A stretch of 19,624 nucleotides of DNA from Promethearchaeota archaeon (GCA_013375495.1 JABXKC010000045.1:1-19624); one strand, 5' to 3'. Shown: positions 1 to 6,988, counted from the stretch's first letter. Numbers and translations are program-made. The notes: generated from the letters alone by a model not told the origin.

Positions 1-738
1 ATATAAAGGTGTCTTTTTGAAGTTAATATTACTAATACCCACTTGAACGCAATCTCTATCGTTTAATTCCGTACCCATCGCTTTAACATTCACTAATCCT
101 CCCGATTGCAAGTGAATCGCTTTCGCTACTTTTTTTGCTACTTTTACATCTTTAGTTCCAAGGTTTATATTAAAGCTAATGAGGGGATATCGTGCTCCGG
201 TAATAATAGCACCAGCAGTCGGATGAAATTTAGAAGGTCCAAAATCTGGTTTTCTACTAGGATCTTTTTCAATAGTTTCTTTTAATCCTTCATATTCCCC
301 GCGTCGTATGTTATCAATATTCTTTCTTTCTGGAATATTAGCTGATTCTTCATATAAATATACTGGAACTCCCTCGTTCGCCATTTCTACTGCAAACTTT
401 TTTGATAATTCGATGCACTCTTCAATTGAAACATTTTGAGCAGGAACAAATGGTACAACATCAATAGCACCTATTCGAGGATGTTGACCTTTATGATTAT
501 TCATATTGATTAACTCTATTGCTTTTTTAGCAGCAGCAATATTTGCCGTTAATACGGCCTCAGGAGCCCCCACAAAAGTCACAACTGCTCTATTGTAATC
601 TGAATCGTATTGAACATCAACAATTCTAGTTCGAGGGGTGTTTTTTATTTCAGACACGATTTGTTTGACTTTATTCCCATCTGTTCCTTCGCTAAAATTA
701 GGAACAGACTCAATAATCTTTTTAGTTTTATTTTCCAT
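1..738 (-). CDS. Glutamate formimidoyltransferase (N-terminal 246 aa; 3' end outside window)
   Basis: My reading of the minus strand from the ATG at 738 gives an open frame of 246 codons running off the window. It contains the family's hallmark stretches: VPNFSEG near residue 11, HPRIGAIDVVPFVP around residue 86, and a later HPTAGA/GARYPLISFNI segment. These belong to the formiminotransferase N- and C-terminal subdomains. The enzyme moves the formimino group from N-formimidoyl-glutamate to tetrahydrofolate in histidine breakdown; many archaea and bacteria have it as a stand-alone protein without the cyclodeaminase. An in-frame ATG also exists at 747. I prefer 738 because an A/T box (763-773) is centred about 30 bp upstream, as expected for a leaderless archaeal transcript. 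That box overlaps the orphaned U32 3' end, so the gene was probably directly downstream of the U32 peptidase before the neighbouring element inserted. Product assignment is confident. Confidence 0.93.
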   Translation of the reverse strand, partial: MENKTKKIIESVPNFSEGTDGNKVKQIVSEIKNTPRTRIVDVQYDSDYNRAVVTFVGAPEAVLTANIAAAKKAIELINMNNHKGQHPRIGAIDVVPFVPAQNVSIEECIELSKKFAVEMANEGVPVYLYEESANIPERKNIDNIRRGEYEGLKETIEKDPSRKPDFGPSKFHPTAGAIITGARYPLISFNINLGTKDVKVAKKVAKAIHLQSGGLVNVKAMGTELNDRDCVQVGISNINFKKTPLY

Positions 739-765
739 AATAATCATGAATGAATAATTATGATA

Positions 766-813
766 TTATAAAGAATATTTTTTCGACTTATAGGTTTTAT
801 CAGTGAAACGATA
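766..813 (-). pseudogene. Orphaned original 3' end of the U32 peptidase gene (attL side)
   Basis: On the minus strand, codons from 813 to 766 read Y-R-FTDKTYKSKKYSL-stop. The intact U32 gene at 10351-11613 ends Y-I-FTDKTYGREYVLP-stop. The shared FTDKTY differs at wobble positions (ACC/ACT, TAT/TAC), which points to homologous coding sequence rather than chance. Upstream of 813 in this frame a TAG appears at 816-814, so homology stops abruptly. I infer this is the ancestral end of the U32 gene, cut off by integration of the element to its right, which brought in the replacement end now used at 10351. Confidence 0.72.
791..813 (+). repeat. Left attachment site (attL) of the integrated element
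   Basis: Contains GTTTTATCAGTGAAA (794-808), repeated exactly and in the same orientation at 10379-10393. Over 791-813 versus 10376-10398, 20 of 23 positions match. It lies 64 bp upstream of an integrase N-terminal ORF. A short palindrome ATACT-AA-AGTAT (811-822) overlaps its inner edge and could be an integrase-binding arm; that part is speculation. Confidence 0.75.
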
Positions 814-835
814 CTAAAGTATATGTCTCCTTTGA

Positions 836-845
836 CTTTAAAAGG
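836..845 (+). promoter_or_regulatory. Archaeal TATA-like box for the integrase fragment
   Basis: CTTTAAAAGG lies about 33 bp upstream of the ATG at 873, the spacing expected for a transcript that starts at or just before the start codon. Confidence 0.45.
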
Positions 846-872
846 TTTGAAACTAATATATTACTAGAAAAA

Positions 873-1259
873 ATGCAAGAAACCAAATATACATTATTAA
901 GGGATAAATATCTAGAAGAACTTTCACATTTAGCTGATGAAACTAAGAAAGGCTATAGAACTGCAATCAATAATCTTGGCAAATTTATTAATTATAAAGA
1001 TGTGTTTGATAAACGAGATATTATTGATTACTTAAATTCTGAAGGATTCCAATCTCTTGAGGTCTCAAGTCAGAATTCCTATAAAGCAAAACTAAAGTCT
1101 TTTTTATTTTGGATCGGATTCCAAAAGAAAGATATTTTGAGTATTCTCGGAAAAAAAAATGTAATTAAATCCTGTTCAAAATTAAATTTATCTATTTTGT
1201 CTTTTTCTATTTCATTACTAATTTTTCCTCAACCCTATTTTATTTTTAAATCTACTTGA
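873..1259 (+). pseudogene. Tyrosine recombinase, N-terminal half only (integrase core-binding domain)
   Basis: Residues 1 to about 92 form a typical SAM-like core-binding domain of phage/Xer integrases: a helix ending LADETKKGYRTAINNLGKFI, then DKRDIIDYLN, then SQNSYKAKLKSFLFWIGFQ. This domain contacts the att DNA and precedes the catalytic domain. After G93 the frame runs through a tract of nine A residues (1151-1159) into about 33 codons that do not resemble an integrase, and none of the catalytic R, K, HxxR, H or Y residues follows in any frame. The gene is therefore truncated. Its position, 64 bp inside the left att repeat and preceded by a TATA-like box, is where an element's own integrase would be. 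A catalytic half lacking this domain lies at 7021-7590 on the other strand, and the two together make a full-length enzyme. Confidence 0.72.
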
Positions 1260-1630
1260 CACAATTTTCAAATAATTATATATTTATAATTATTTAAAGA
1301 ACACCAGTACCAATTTACTAATTTGTTGTGTTCATTTGTCTTTTTTTGCGTACAAAAACGCAATTCTCAAGGCTAGAACTTCAAAAGGATTGTGTCACAT
1401 GAAAAATAACACCATCGTTATTTAAGGTTTCACTAAATCAGAAAACCAGATGTAGGGAATAATGGTTCGTAGGGAGAGAGAGGGGTGATTGGTAGTAAAA
1501 ATACGAAAACATAAATATGTCGGCGTTCTTAATAGAAGATATTACGTAAACAAATACAAAAGGTTAAAAACGTTTTCTGTCATATAATAATTGCTTAATA
1601 TATGGACAATTAATTTTTACAAGAAAACTA
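1260..1630. other. Gene-poor 371-bp stretch with an AT-rich perfect inverted repeat
   Basis: No convincing gene seen. Positions 1270-1295 form a perfect inverted repeat, AAATAATTATA-TATT-TATAATTATTT (11-bp arms, 4-nt loop), just after the stop of the integrase fragment. A purine-rich patch with a GAGGGGTGA (about 1480-1488) precedes a 32-codon basic TTG frame (1489-1587) that I do not call. TTAATATAT at 1595-1603 is a plausible TATA box for the ATG at 1631. Confidence 0.4.
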
Positions 1631-1927
1631 ATGTTGAGTAAAAATAAGGGATTAGAAGTGCCAAATTTAAAAGATTTAGGTCTTAATAAAGAGGAATTGG
1701 AAGAGAGGGCCAAAATCATGTTGAAAAACCTTAAATGGTTTGACAAAAACACAGAAAAGCTAAAAAGATTATATTCCAATAAGTACATTGCCATCTTTGA
1801 GGAAGAAGTCGTTGATTCGAACGATGAAATGGAAGTTTTAAAAAAGAAATTGGAAAATAATAACTACGAATTAGACAAAGTACTTATTGAGTTTGTTCAT
1901 CCTAAAGACTTACTTATGATTTTTTAA
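1631..1927 (+). CDS. DUF5678-like small protein (partner of a retropepsin-like protease)
   Basis: A 98-aa protein. Residues 1-30 are charged and helical. Residues about 31-90 follow the pattern I associate with DUF5678: an NLKWFDKNTEKLKRLY helix, then KYIAIFEEEVVDSNDEMEVL (beta hairpin plus helix) and DKVLIEFV. The biochemical role of this family is not known to me. A TATA-like box at 1595-1603 fits a near-leaderless start at 1631. It is the first gene of a tight plus-strand operon: 20 bp separate it from the aspartic protease gene, whose own Shine-Dalgarno (GGAG, 1936-1939) lies in the gap. The pairing suggests a substrate, inhibitor or adaptor of the protease; that is inference. The family call rests on pattern memory, so moderate. 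Confidence 0.65.
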   Translation: MLSKNKGLEVPNLKDLGLNKEELEERAKIMLKNLKWFDKNTEKLKRLYSNKYIAIFEEEVVDSNDEMEVLKKKLENNNYELDKVLIEFVHPKDLLMIF

Positions 1928-1947
1928 CTATAAACGGAGCCGAAAGT

Positions 1948-2370
1948 ATGCGTTTAAATGCGATACGCACGTCTTCATATGCATATTATCTCGGTATAAT
2001 CCAATCCGACGAAGTTACTGTACTAAAACCCATGCAATTTCTTGTGGATACAGGGTCTGTATGTACTGTAATTAGCGCGTTTTATCTTGAGAACAATTTT
2101 GATTGTAGTAGGTTACAACGTGGTACGGATTCTATGGGTGTAGGAGGGATTGAAAAAACGTATCTCGTTCATAATGCCCATTTACTTCTTTTTACAGATG
2201 ATCATAAATGGCATTATATTCACAAGTTTGACGAAATGCAGGTTATCCCCCGAACATACGCTAAAGGAACGAAGAAGGTAATCCCAATCCCTTGCTTGTT
2301 GGGTACAGATCTAATTGGGAAAAAGTATAAATTGGTTTATGGGAAAAAGGAGATTTTCTTACAGGATTAG
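1948..2370 (+). CDS. Retropepsin-like (clan AA) aspartic protease
   Basis: A 140-aa protein with the single-lobe retropepsin layout. The catalytic motif FLVDTGS is at residues 31-37 (D34), followed by VCTVIS. A flap-like MGVGGIE sits at 63-69. The second structural motif CLLGTDLIGKKYKLVY at 116-131 matches the family's (I/L)LG-x-DLL segment before the final strand. Such proteases act as homodimers, each subunit giving one Asp. There is no signal peptide or membrane segment, so it should be cytosolic. The ATG at 1948 has GGAG 8 bp upstream. It follows the DUF5678-like gene and overlaps almost directly into the next gene (stop 2370, next ATG 2372), so the three are surely cotranscribed. The substrate is unknown. 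Regulated cleavage of a neighbour or of a stress-related target is a reasonable guess only. Confidence 0.82.
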   Translation: MRLNAIRTSSYAYYLGIIQSDEVTVLKPMQFLVDTGSVCTVISAFYLENNFDCSRLQRGTDSMGVGGIEKTYLVHNAHLLLFTDDHKWHYIHKFDEMQVIPRTYAKGTKKVIPIPCLLGTDLIGKKYKLVYGKKEIFLQD

Positions 2371-2371
2371 T

Positions 2372-2635
2372 ATGGAATACAATAAATGCCAAAAAGACAT
2401 GATTTACTATGTTATTGATTATTATAATAGCGCTGAAGGGAAGCTCACTCCTTGCGTTAAAGTTTTTAAACAAATCTTTAACGAAAAATACTCACATCTA
2501 GAGATTGAGGAAAATGCTAGAGCGCTAGTTTCTAGCGGAATTCTGACACCACATAGTTTTCATGAATATCTAGGATTGACCAATACATTTATAACTAGCC
2601 TTGACTATAAGTTATTTAGGAATAAAAAAATCTAA
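2372..2635 (+). CDS. Unrecognised 87-aa protein in the protease-methyltransferase operon
   Basis: The frame is open from further upstream, but ATG 2372 is chosen because it lies one base after the protease stop (2370), giving translational coupling. The product is mostly helical: a helix around DMIYYVIDYYN, then KLTPCVKVFKQIFNEKY, EIEENARALVSSG, and HSFHEYLGL, with a basic C-terminal LFRNKKI. The alternation of short helices would suit a small winged-helix or helical adaptor domain, but I do not recognise a family. The methyltransferase ATG is 12 bp downstream. It could be a DNA-targeting or regulatory subunit of the methyltransferase, or a third component of the protease module; the sequence alone cannot decide. 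Confidence 0.7.
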   Translation: MEYNKCQKDMIYYVIDYYNSAEGKLTPCVKVFKQIFNEKYSHLEIEENARALVSSGILTPHSFHEYLGLTNTFITSLDYKLFRNKKI

Positions 2636-2647
2636 GCGTGTTATGAT

Positions 2648-3535
2648 ATGGAAAAATCTAAAATGAATGTGATTAAGACGATTCAAGAAGATTCCTTTTA
2701 TTTAGAAACAACCCATAAAATACATTTTCAGGATGCTATTAATCTAAAAAAACTTAAGGACAAAACTGTACATTTAGTCGTCACCTCGCCACCATATTGG
2801 AAAATTAAGGATTACGGGAACGAAGAGCAAATTGGATACAACGATTCTTTAACCGAATATTTTGATAAATTGAACGCTATTTGGAAAGAATGTATTCGAG
2901 TATTACATCCAGGGTGTAAACTCTGTATAAATATAGGAGACCAGTTTTTAAGAGCGATAAAAAACAAAAGGGTTTATCAGATTATTCCTTTACACTCTCA
3001 TTTGATTAACGACATCTTAAGAGATTTTGGCGATGGTGTTGTATATCTTGGGTCAATTAATTGGAATAAAGTTTCAACTTCAAATACTTCTGGAGGAGGT
3101 CATGTAATGGGTTCGATTTTTTACCCTAGGAACGGTTATTTTTTCATAAATCGCGAATATATTGCTATTTTCAGGAAGTTAGGCAAGGATCCAAGACCAT
3201 CTCAAGAATTAAAAGAACAATCTTATATCCCTATTGAAGACTGGAGAGAATTGTTCAAAGATACTTGGAATTTTCCTGGTATTGTTCAAAAAGATCACGA
3301 TGCCATGTTTCCGGAAGAATTGCCTCGAAGATTGATTAGAATGTATTCGTTTGCCGGCGACACTGTTTTAGATCCTTTTCTTGGTTCTGGGACAACAAGT
3401 AAAATCGCTGTCGAAATGGGAAGAAATAGTATCGGGTACGAAATCGGATTTAACCGGGATAATTGGAAGCAAATAATAAAGCAAAAAATAAGTTCAGGAT
3501 TAAAAAATTATCCTGCTAAATTTAATTATTATTAA
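2648..3535 (+). CDS. DNA methyltransferase, beta class, probably N4-cytosine specific
   Basis: A 295-aa protein with the circular order of the beta class. Motif IV TSPPYW (46-51) is near the N-terminus. A variable region (about 130-220), probably the target recognition domain, follows. Near the C-terminus come PEELPRRLIRMYS (motif X-like, 222-234), DPFLGSGTT (242-250, SAM-binding motif I) and GYEIG (263-267). The SPPY form of motif IV is typical of enzymes making N4-methylcytosine, whereas N6-adenine enzymes usually have DPPY. It is the last gene of the 1631-3535 operon. No restriction endonuclease is recognisable beside it, so it is either an orphan (self-modification against host restriction) or part of an unusual module with the protease. 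A nine-T run directly after the stop should end the transcript. Confidence 0.88.
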   Translation: MEKSKMNVIKTIQEDSFYLETTHKIHFQDAINLKKLKDKTVHLVVTSPPYWKIKDYGNEEQIGYNDSLTEYFDKLNAIWKECIRVLHPGCKLCINIGDQFLRAIKNKRVYQIIPLHSHLINDILRDFGDGVVYLGSINWNKVSTSNTSGGGHVMGSIFYPRNGYFFINREYIAIFRKLGKDPRPSQELKEQSYIPIEDWRELFKDTWNFPGIVQKDHDAMFPEELPRRLIRMYSFAGDTVLDPFLGSGTTSKIAVEMGRNSIGYEIGFNRDNWKQIIKQKISSGLKNYPAKFNYY

Positions 3536-3544
3536 TTTTTTTTT
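3536..3544 (+). terminator. Oligo-T terminator after the methyltransferase
   Basis: Nine consecutive T residues begin right behind the methyltransferase stop codon. Archaeal RNA polymerase stops at such runs without a hairpin. It sits in the 7-bp gap to, and slightly inside the stop of, the convergent 3543-3902 gene. Confidence 0.5.
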
Positions 3545-3902
3545 AGTTTTCTTCGTCAATATCTTCAAAAACTTCACGACCTAATTCGAGTTCTTCTTGG
3601 TTATAAAATTCGCTAAAATATTGGGTCACTAAAATCTTTCTTGAAGTAATCTTATTGACTCTTCCATCTAGACTTCTTTGGTATCGTTTCAAATCTTCTG
3701 AATCCTCTAACAAATAATACCCTCGATTTGATGAAGCAACGGGTAAACGATTTGATATTATTGTGTCCGTAATTAAATCGCGAATTCTTACTCCTGAAGG
3801 ACCCGGATCGATTCCAATTATTTCTGCTATTGCTTCAGCTTTTATCATATTTTCTTTTCCTTTATGGTCAAGAAGGATAGCTTTAATCTGTTCTATTGAC
3901 AT
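3543..3902 (-). CDS. Putative winged-helix regulatory protein, 119 aa
   Basis: Residues 1-80 look like a small winged-helix domain: helix EQIKAILLDHKG, helix KAEAIAEIIG, then SGVRIRDLITDTIISN (recognition-helix-like) and a wing RLPVASSNRGYYLLE. A helix with many charged residues follows (DLKRYQRSLDGRVNKITSRKI), and the tail is acidic (EVFEDIDEEN). The pattern of an IG-x5-SG-x-RIRDLI turn followed by NRGYY is common in small phage- or plasmid-borne DNA-binding proteins. The minus-strand start at 3902 has an AGGGTG a few bases upstream. It is convergent with the methyltransferase, ending 7 bp from it. A control protein for the methyltransferase operon is possible but not shown. Confidence 0.6.
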   Translation of the reverse strand: MSIEQIKAILLDHKGKENMIKAEAIAEIIGIDPGPSGVRIRDLITDTIISNRLPVASSNRGYYLLEDSEDLKRYQRSLDGRVNKITSRKILVTQYFSEFYNQEELELGREVFEDIDEEN

Positions 3903-3982
3903 ACCTACACCCTAAATTTTTGATTTTTCAAAATCTCTTTAATAATCAATAAATTGGAGCTTTTTATGTTTTTCCTTTTTTG

Positions 3983-4027
3983 TAAAGGTTTAAATTAAGG
4001 CAGTTTAATTATATAAATACCAAAATT
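3983..4027 (+). promoter_or_regulatory. Promoter/leader shared with the TIR gene (copy 1)
   Basis: A gapless 45-bp stretch matches 9198-9242 at about 35 positions: TAAAG-nn-TTAAAT at one end and ATTATAT-n-AATACCAAAATT at the other, with identical spacing. TTTAAAT (3989-3995) or TTATATAAATA (4009-4019) could be the TATA element for the ATG at 4059. Confidence 0.5.
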
Positions 4028-4058
4028 GACTAAAAAATAAAAAATAAGTGTAAAACAC

Positions 4059-5042
4059 ATGAAATCTAAAAATAATGCGACAATTTTATTATTACTTTTT
4101 TTTGCTTCATTAGGAATTCTTAATACAATCCAACCGGTTAATGCTGGACTTGTCTATACAACTGTAGAAACATTCCCAGATAGAGATACTTACGTGAATT
4201 CTACTGCTCCTGATACTAATTATGGAAATGAGGAACGGTTTTATGTAGGGGCTACGGACGAAAGTTCGCCTTTCTTTAATGCGTATTTTCATTTTAATTT
4301 TTCAGATCAGCCTGATACTTTTGAGAAAGCTGAAGTCTATATCCCCTTTGAGAATGTACTGTATCCGCTAGATCTTGAGGATGTTTTCTTAGTTTGCGGA
4401 TTAATATCAAACGATTGGAACGAAACAGATGTTACGTGGAATAACAGTCCTTCGGTTATTAAATTGTTAACTTATCCCTATACCATTAAAATTATCCAAC
4501 AATACGAGTTTTGCGTTATAATCGATGTTACTGCTGAAATTACCGGTATTAATGGTGTTTCTGTACTAATAAGTAATACACAATTAAATTATTCACTTCC
4601 AGGATATACTAAGGAAAGTGAATTTCCCGAAAAGGGACCTAAACTCGTTTGGACTTACGAACCCGTTTACCCTTCAAATCCGTCTATAGTTATTAATAGT
4701 AATGAAGCTTCTACCGATGATGATTTAATTGATTTAACTCTAAGTTGTAATGACGCTACTGAAATGTCCTTTAGAAATGAAACGACCGGCTCTTGGAGTG
4801 TATGGGAACCATATTCTACAACTAAACAATTACATCTCTCTGGAACTGTTTCTAATACAAAGTATTCGATACATGTAAAATTTAGAAATAACGAAGGAGA
4901 ATCAACCATTATCAGAGATAGTATAGTTTATGCACCCATAACTCCCGGAGGAGATACTATTCCAGGGTTTTCTCTTTTAATTACTGTTTCTTGCTTAGTG
5001 ATAATTTCATTAATATTTTACAAAAAGAAATTCAAATCTTAA
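4059..5042 (+). CDS. Exported DNRLRE-domain surface protein with C-terminal sorting-type anchor
   Basis: A 327-aa protein. A signal peptide spans residues 1-29 (KSKNN, then a hydrophobic core ILLLLFFASLGIL, cleavage likely after VNA). Residues about 35-205 match a DNRLRE domain: FPDRDTYVNSTAPDTNYGNEERFYVG, a FNAYFHFNFS strand, paired beta strands and WNETDVTWNNSP. Residues about 208-292 look like an Ig/Fn3-type beta sandwich (SFRNETTGSWSVW, HVKFRNNEGES). The tail GGDTIPGFSLLITVSCLVI...YKKKFKS has the IPGF, hydrophobic helix, basic-end layout of archaeal PGF-CTERM/Loki-CTERM anchors. Many N-x-S/T sequons suggest N-glycosylation. It lies within the integrated element, so it may alter the host surface or serve attachment. 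Exact function unknown. Confidence 0.8.
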   Translation: MKSKNNATILLLLFFASLGILNTIQPVNAGLVYTTVETFPDRDTYVNSTAPDTNYGNEERFYVGATDESSPFFNAYFHFNFSDQPDTFEKAEVYIPFENVLYPLDLEDVFLVCGLISNDWNETDVTWNNSPSVIKLLTYPYTIKIIQQYEFCVIIDVTAEITGINGVSVLISNTQLNYSLPGYTKESEFPEKGPKLVWTYEPVYPSNPSIVINSNEASTDDDLIDLTLSCNDATEMSFRNETTGSWSVWEPYSTTKQLHLSGTVSNTKYSIHVKFRNNEGESTIIRDSIVYAPITPGGDTIPGFSLLITVSCLVIISLIFYKKKFKS

Positions 5043-5045
5043 TCC

Positions 5046-5080
5046 TTTTTTTCTTCAGTATTTAATGATTTATTTTTTTT
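5046..5080 (+). terminator. Oligo-T terminator after the DNRLRE gene
   Basis: A seven-T run (5046-5052) and an eight-T run (5073-5080) follow the stop codon at 5042. Confidence 0.45.
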
Positions 5081-5089
5081 TATTATTTT

Positions 5090-6490
5090 TCCACTGATCG
5101 GTTAGCCGACATTATTTGGATTTTACCCCATCACCCCCTGTGATTTTTTCTCTGATGAAAGAAATGATTCCATCAAATATTCTTGGTTTTGAATCAATGT
5201 CCAACACGACCCCTTACCTTGTTTTTTACTGGAAAGTGTGAGCAATTTTCTGTTCAGCTTCCACGAGTTATAAAGAAGCATTCGTGCAAGCATATCTAAA
5301 TAGCGCACATTATCATAGTTTGACTTCCATCGACGATTAATTCGATTTAAGTCGGCAAAACCCGTCTCGATTAACCATCTTTTTCGATAAAATAGTGCTG
5401 TGCGGGACGCCCAGGAGCTGGTTCTACCTCGTGGCTTCTGAGTAGTCATTATCATAAATAAACGCTTCTGAGCGTCGTCCAGCGAGATGTTCCCCGCTCT
5501 ATAATCTCGCTTAACCCCTTGAAGAGTAAATTGATTTTTGGCTTTTATTATCACGTAAACATGCCGCGAAAATTGGCATTTTGCAGCCATTGCGCTAGAA
5601 AACGTATATTTCCGAACCCGACCATGCGTTCCCTTAAGATAGTCGACAAGATATTGCTTGATCTTTTTATATTTTTTAGCAGGAATAATAACGTCACCTC
5701 CCATTCCTTTAATTTTATCTAATAGCTCGGCTCTATAGAATTCTCTATCCATCAATACTTTATTTAGTTTGAACCCTAAGTCAAGTAGATGTTCAAGGAA
5801 AGATAATATAATTGGAATCTTAGATTGCCCAGATGCAATTTGGTGCAACCCTGCGTAAAGATGGGTCTCTCGAGAAAGAATCGAGAACCCGAGATAATGA
5901 CGCATTTTTAGCGTACCCTTCTGCCGATTTGTTCCCTTGATTAGATTATCCTCCCTTTTTCCATAATAGGCATGCTCAGTAAAATCAATAAGCACGTTAA
6001 CTCTCTCTGAGATAAGTCCTTGCCTTAAAGCATCTAAAAGCTGACCATCTAAGCAGTTCGCTAAGATTTTTTGCGCTTTTCTAAAGCCAATCGTACGGAG
6101 ATACTTGTTGACGTCTGTTTGGTGTGGAATCATGCGTTTTCTCCTCCCATCCGCAAAAATTCTCGATCTTCCTTTCCTCTTGCTTAGGATGTATTCGTTC
6201 AAGAGCTCACTGCAGTCATGGATGGATCTACCTAATATTTCCGAGAAGAAGAACACCTTTAAAAAGTCTTCCTCTTTATACTTCGAGTTTTCTGACTTTT
6301 TAAAGCGCCAAGTACGAGATTTCACTTCTTCACAAAACTTTTTAAAAAAGGACAGCATATTATAATTAGAAAGAAGTGGTTTAATACCTAAGTTCCTAAC
6401 CGAGCAAGGAAATATATTGCCTGCTAGCATATATTAATAATACCACTTCTTTCTTATAAATTTTAAGGTAGAGTTCCGATGGAACTCAAA
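5090..6490 (-). mobile_element. Insertion sequence, IS4/ISH3-like (ends not resolved)
   Basis: The transposase ORF and about 30-60 bp on each side are clearly richer in G+C than the surrounding AT-rich DNA, indicating recent arrival. I could not find matching terminal inverted repeats or a target duplication by eye. Instead each flank has its own small palindrome: TCGG-TTAG-CCGA at 5098-5109 and GAGTTCC-GAT-GGAACTC at 6471-6487. The limits given are therefore approximate and follow the composition shift. Confidence 0.6.
5123..6430 (-). CDS. DDE transposase, IS4 superfamily (ISH3-like)
   Basis: A 435-aa, seemingly full-length transposase. The RNase H-like catalytic triad is visible: D149 in NVLIDFTEHAYYG, D228 in KVLMDREFY, and E355 in FYRKRWLIETGFADLNR, which fits the Y-(2)-R-(3)-E signature of IS4-type enzymes. 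The region between the second D and the E is a long beta-strand insertion, usual for this superfamily. The N-terminal part (about 25-140) is helical and probably binds the element ends. Codon and base use is unlike the neighbours (G+C-richer). It inserted between the DNRLRE gene and the small membrane-protein gene. Family placement within IS4 (ISH3-like) is from motif memory and less certain than the DDE call. Confidence 0.9.
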   Translation of the reverse strand: MLAGNIFPCSVRNLGIKPLLSNYNMLSFFKKFCEEVKSRTWRFKKSENSKYKEEDFLKVFFFSEILGRSIHDCSELLNEYILSKRKGRSRIFADGRRKRMIPHQTDVNKYLRTIGFRKAQKILANCLDGQLLDALRQGLISERVNVLIDFTEHAYYGKREDNLIKGTNRQKGTLKMRHYLGFSILSRETHLYAGLHQIASGQSKIPIILSFLEHLLDLGFKLNKVLMDREFYRAELLDKIKGMGGDVIIPAKKYKKIKQYLVDYLKGTHGRVRKYTFSSAMAAKCQFSRHVYVIIKAKNQFTLQGVKRDYRAGNISLDDAQKRLFMIMTTQKPRGRTSSWASRTALFYRKRWLIETGFADLNRINRRWKSNYDNVRYLDMLARMLLYNSWKLNRKLLTLSSKKQGKGSCWTLIQNQEYLMESFLSSEKKSQGVMG

Positions 6491-6632
6491 AGTAAAAAAT
6501 AATATATAGAATATTGAAATTAAACATATATGTAAATCAAAACATATTCAGCTCAAAGATTTTTTAGGAATTTACTTCATTGAATACTGTTTTCTTTTTT
6601 TTTAATTTTGATGTTCGATTTTGATCGTATAA

Positions 6633-6659
6633 TTATCTTTTTTAGTAAAAAAAAGATAA
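6633..6659. terminator. Perfect hairpin with T/A runs, bidirectional terminator candidate
   Basis: TTATCTTTTTT (6633-6643) pairs perfectly with AAAAAAGATAA (6649-6659) around AGTAA. On the minus strand the eight A of 6647-6654 become a T8 run downstream of the 6722-7901 gene group, so it would end that operon. The rest of 6431-6721 shows no gene. Confidence 0.45.
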
Positions 6660-6721
6660 GAAATTGAGATTCTTTAGAACTAGATAATTCTTAGTATCTT
6701 TTCTTTTTTTTTCCAATTAAT

Positions 6722-6988
6722 TCACCGGCTTTTACTATATCTCTTTCTAAATTTTTTGTCAGAATATTTATTAGCGTAATGAAAGATAATCACTATTTCA
6801 GGAATAGATAAAATAAATAAAAATATCAATAAGATTAATCCTGGAAGTCCTTTTGGAATTAGCAGCGTACTTAAATAAATAATTATTACTGCATTAATTA
6901 TTAATAAGAAAATCAAAAAGTAGCTTAGTTTTTTTTGTCTATCCCTTTCTTTCACTTTTCTAATTCTTAAAGTTTTACTCAACTTCAC
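6722..6988 (-). CDS. Small membrane protein with two transmembrane segments
   Basis: An 88-aa protein. The N-terminus is strongly basic (LRIRKVKERDRQKK). Two hydrophobic stretches follow at about residues 22-44 and 48-70 with a short PKG-type turn, then a basic tail (NKYSDKKFRKRYSKSR). This gives a hairpin in the membrane with both ends on the same, probably cytosolic, side. No family recognised. It lies 32 bp downstream of the integrase catalytic half on the same strand and may be cotranscribed with it. Small two-helix membrane proteins are common in mobile elements and could be a holin-like or effector protein, but nothing specific supports that here. Confidence 0.65.
   Translation of the reverse strand: MKLSKTLRIRKVKERDRQKKLSYFLIFLLIINAVIIIYLSTLLIPKGLPGLILLIFLFILSIPEIVIIFHYANKYSDKKFRKRYSKSR

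Noticed and set aside
1160..1230. Minus-strand frame reading NEIEKDKIDKFNFEQDL, protein-like
   Set aside because: It has no start codon, has stops just upstream, and runs into the antisense of the integrase fragment. It could be a gene remnant but cannot be supported.
1489..1587. 32-codon basic TTG frame after a GAGGGGTGA
   Set aside because: The Shine-Dalgarno-like sequence touches the start codon instead of being 5-9 bases upstream, there is no ATG, and no family resemblance.
1564..1794. Minus-strand 76-codon frame opposite the DUF5678-like gene
   Set aside because: Its hydrophobic look is the usual antisense of a lysine/glutamate-rich protein.
2261..2473. Minus-strand frame across the protease-to-87-aa gene junction
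   Set aside because: Antisense to two well-supported coupled genes and without a family match or promoter.
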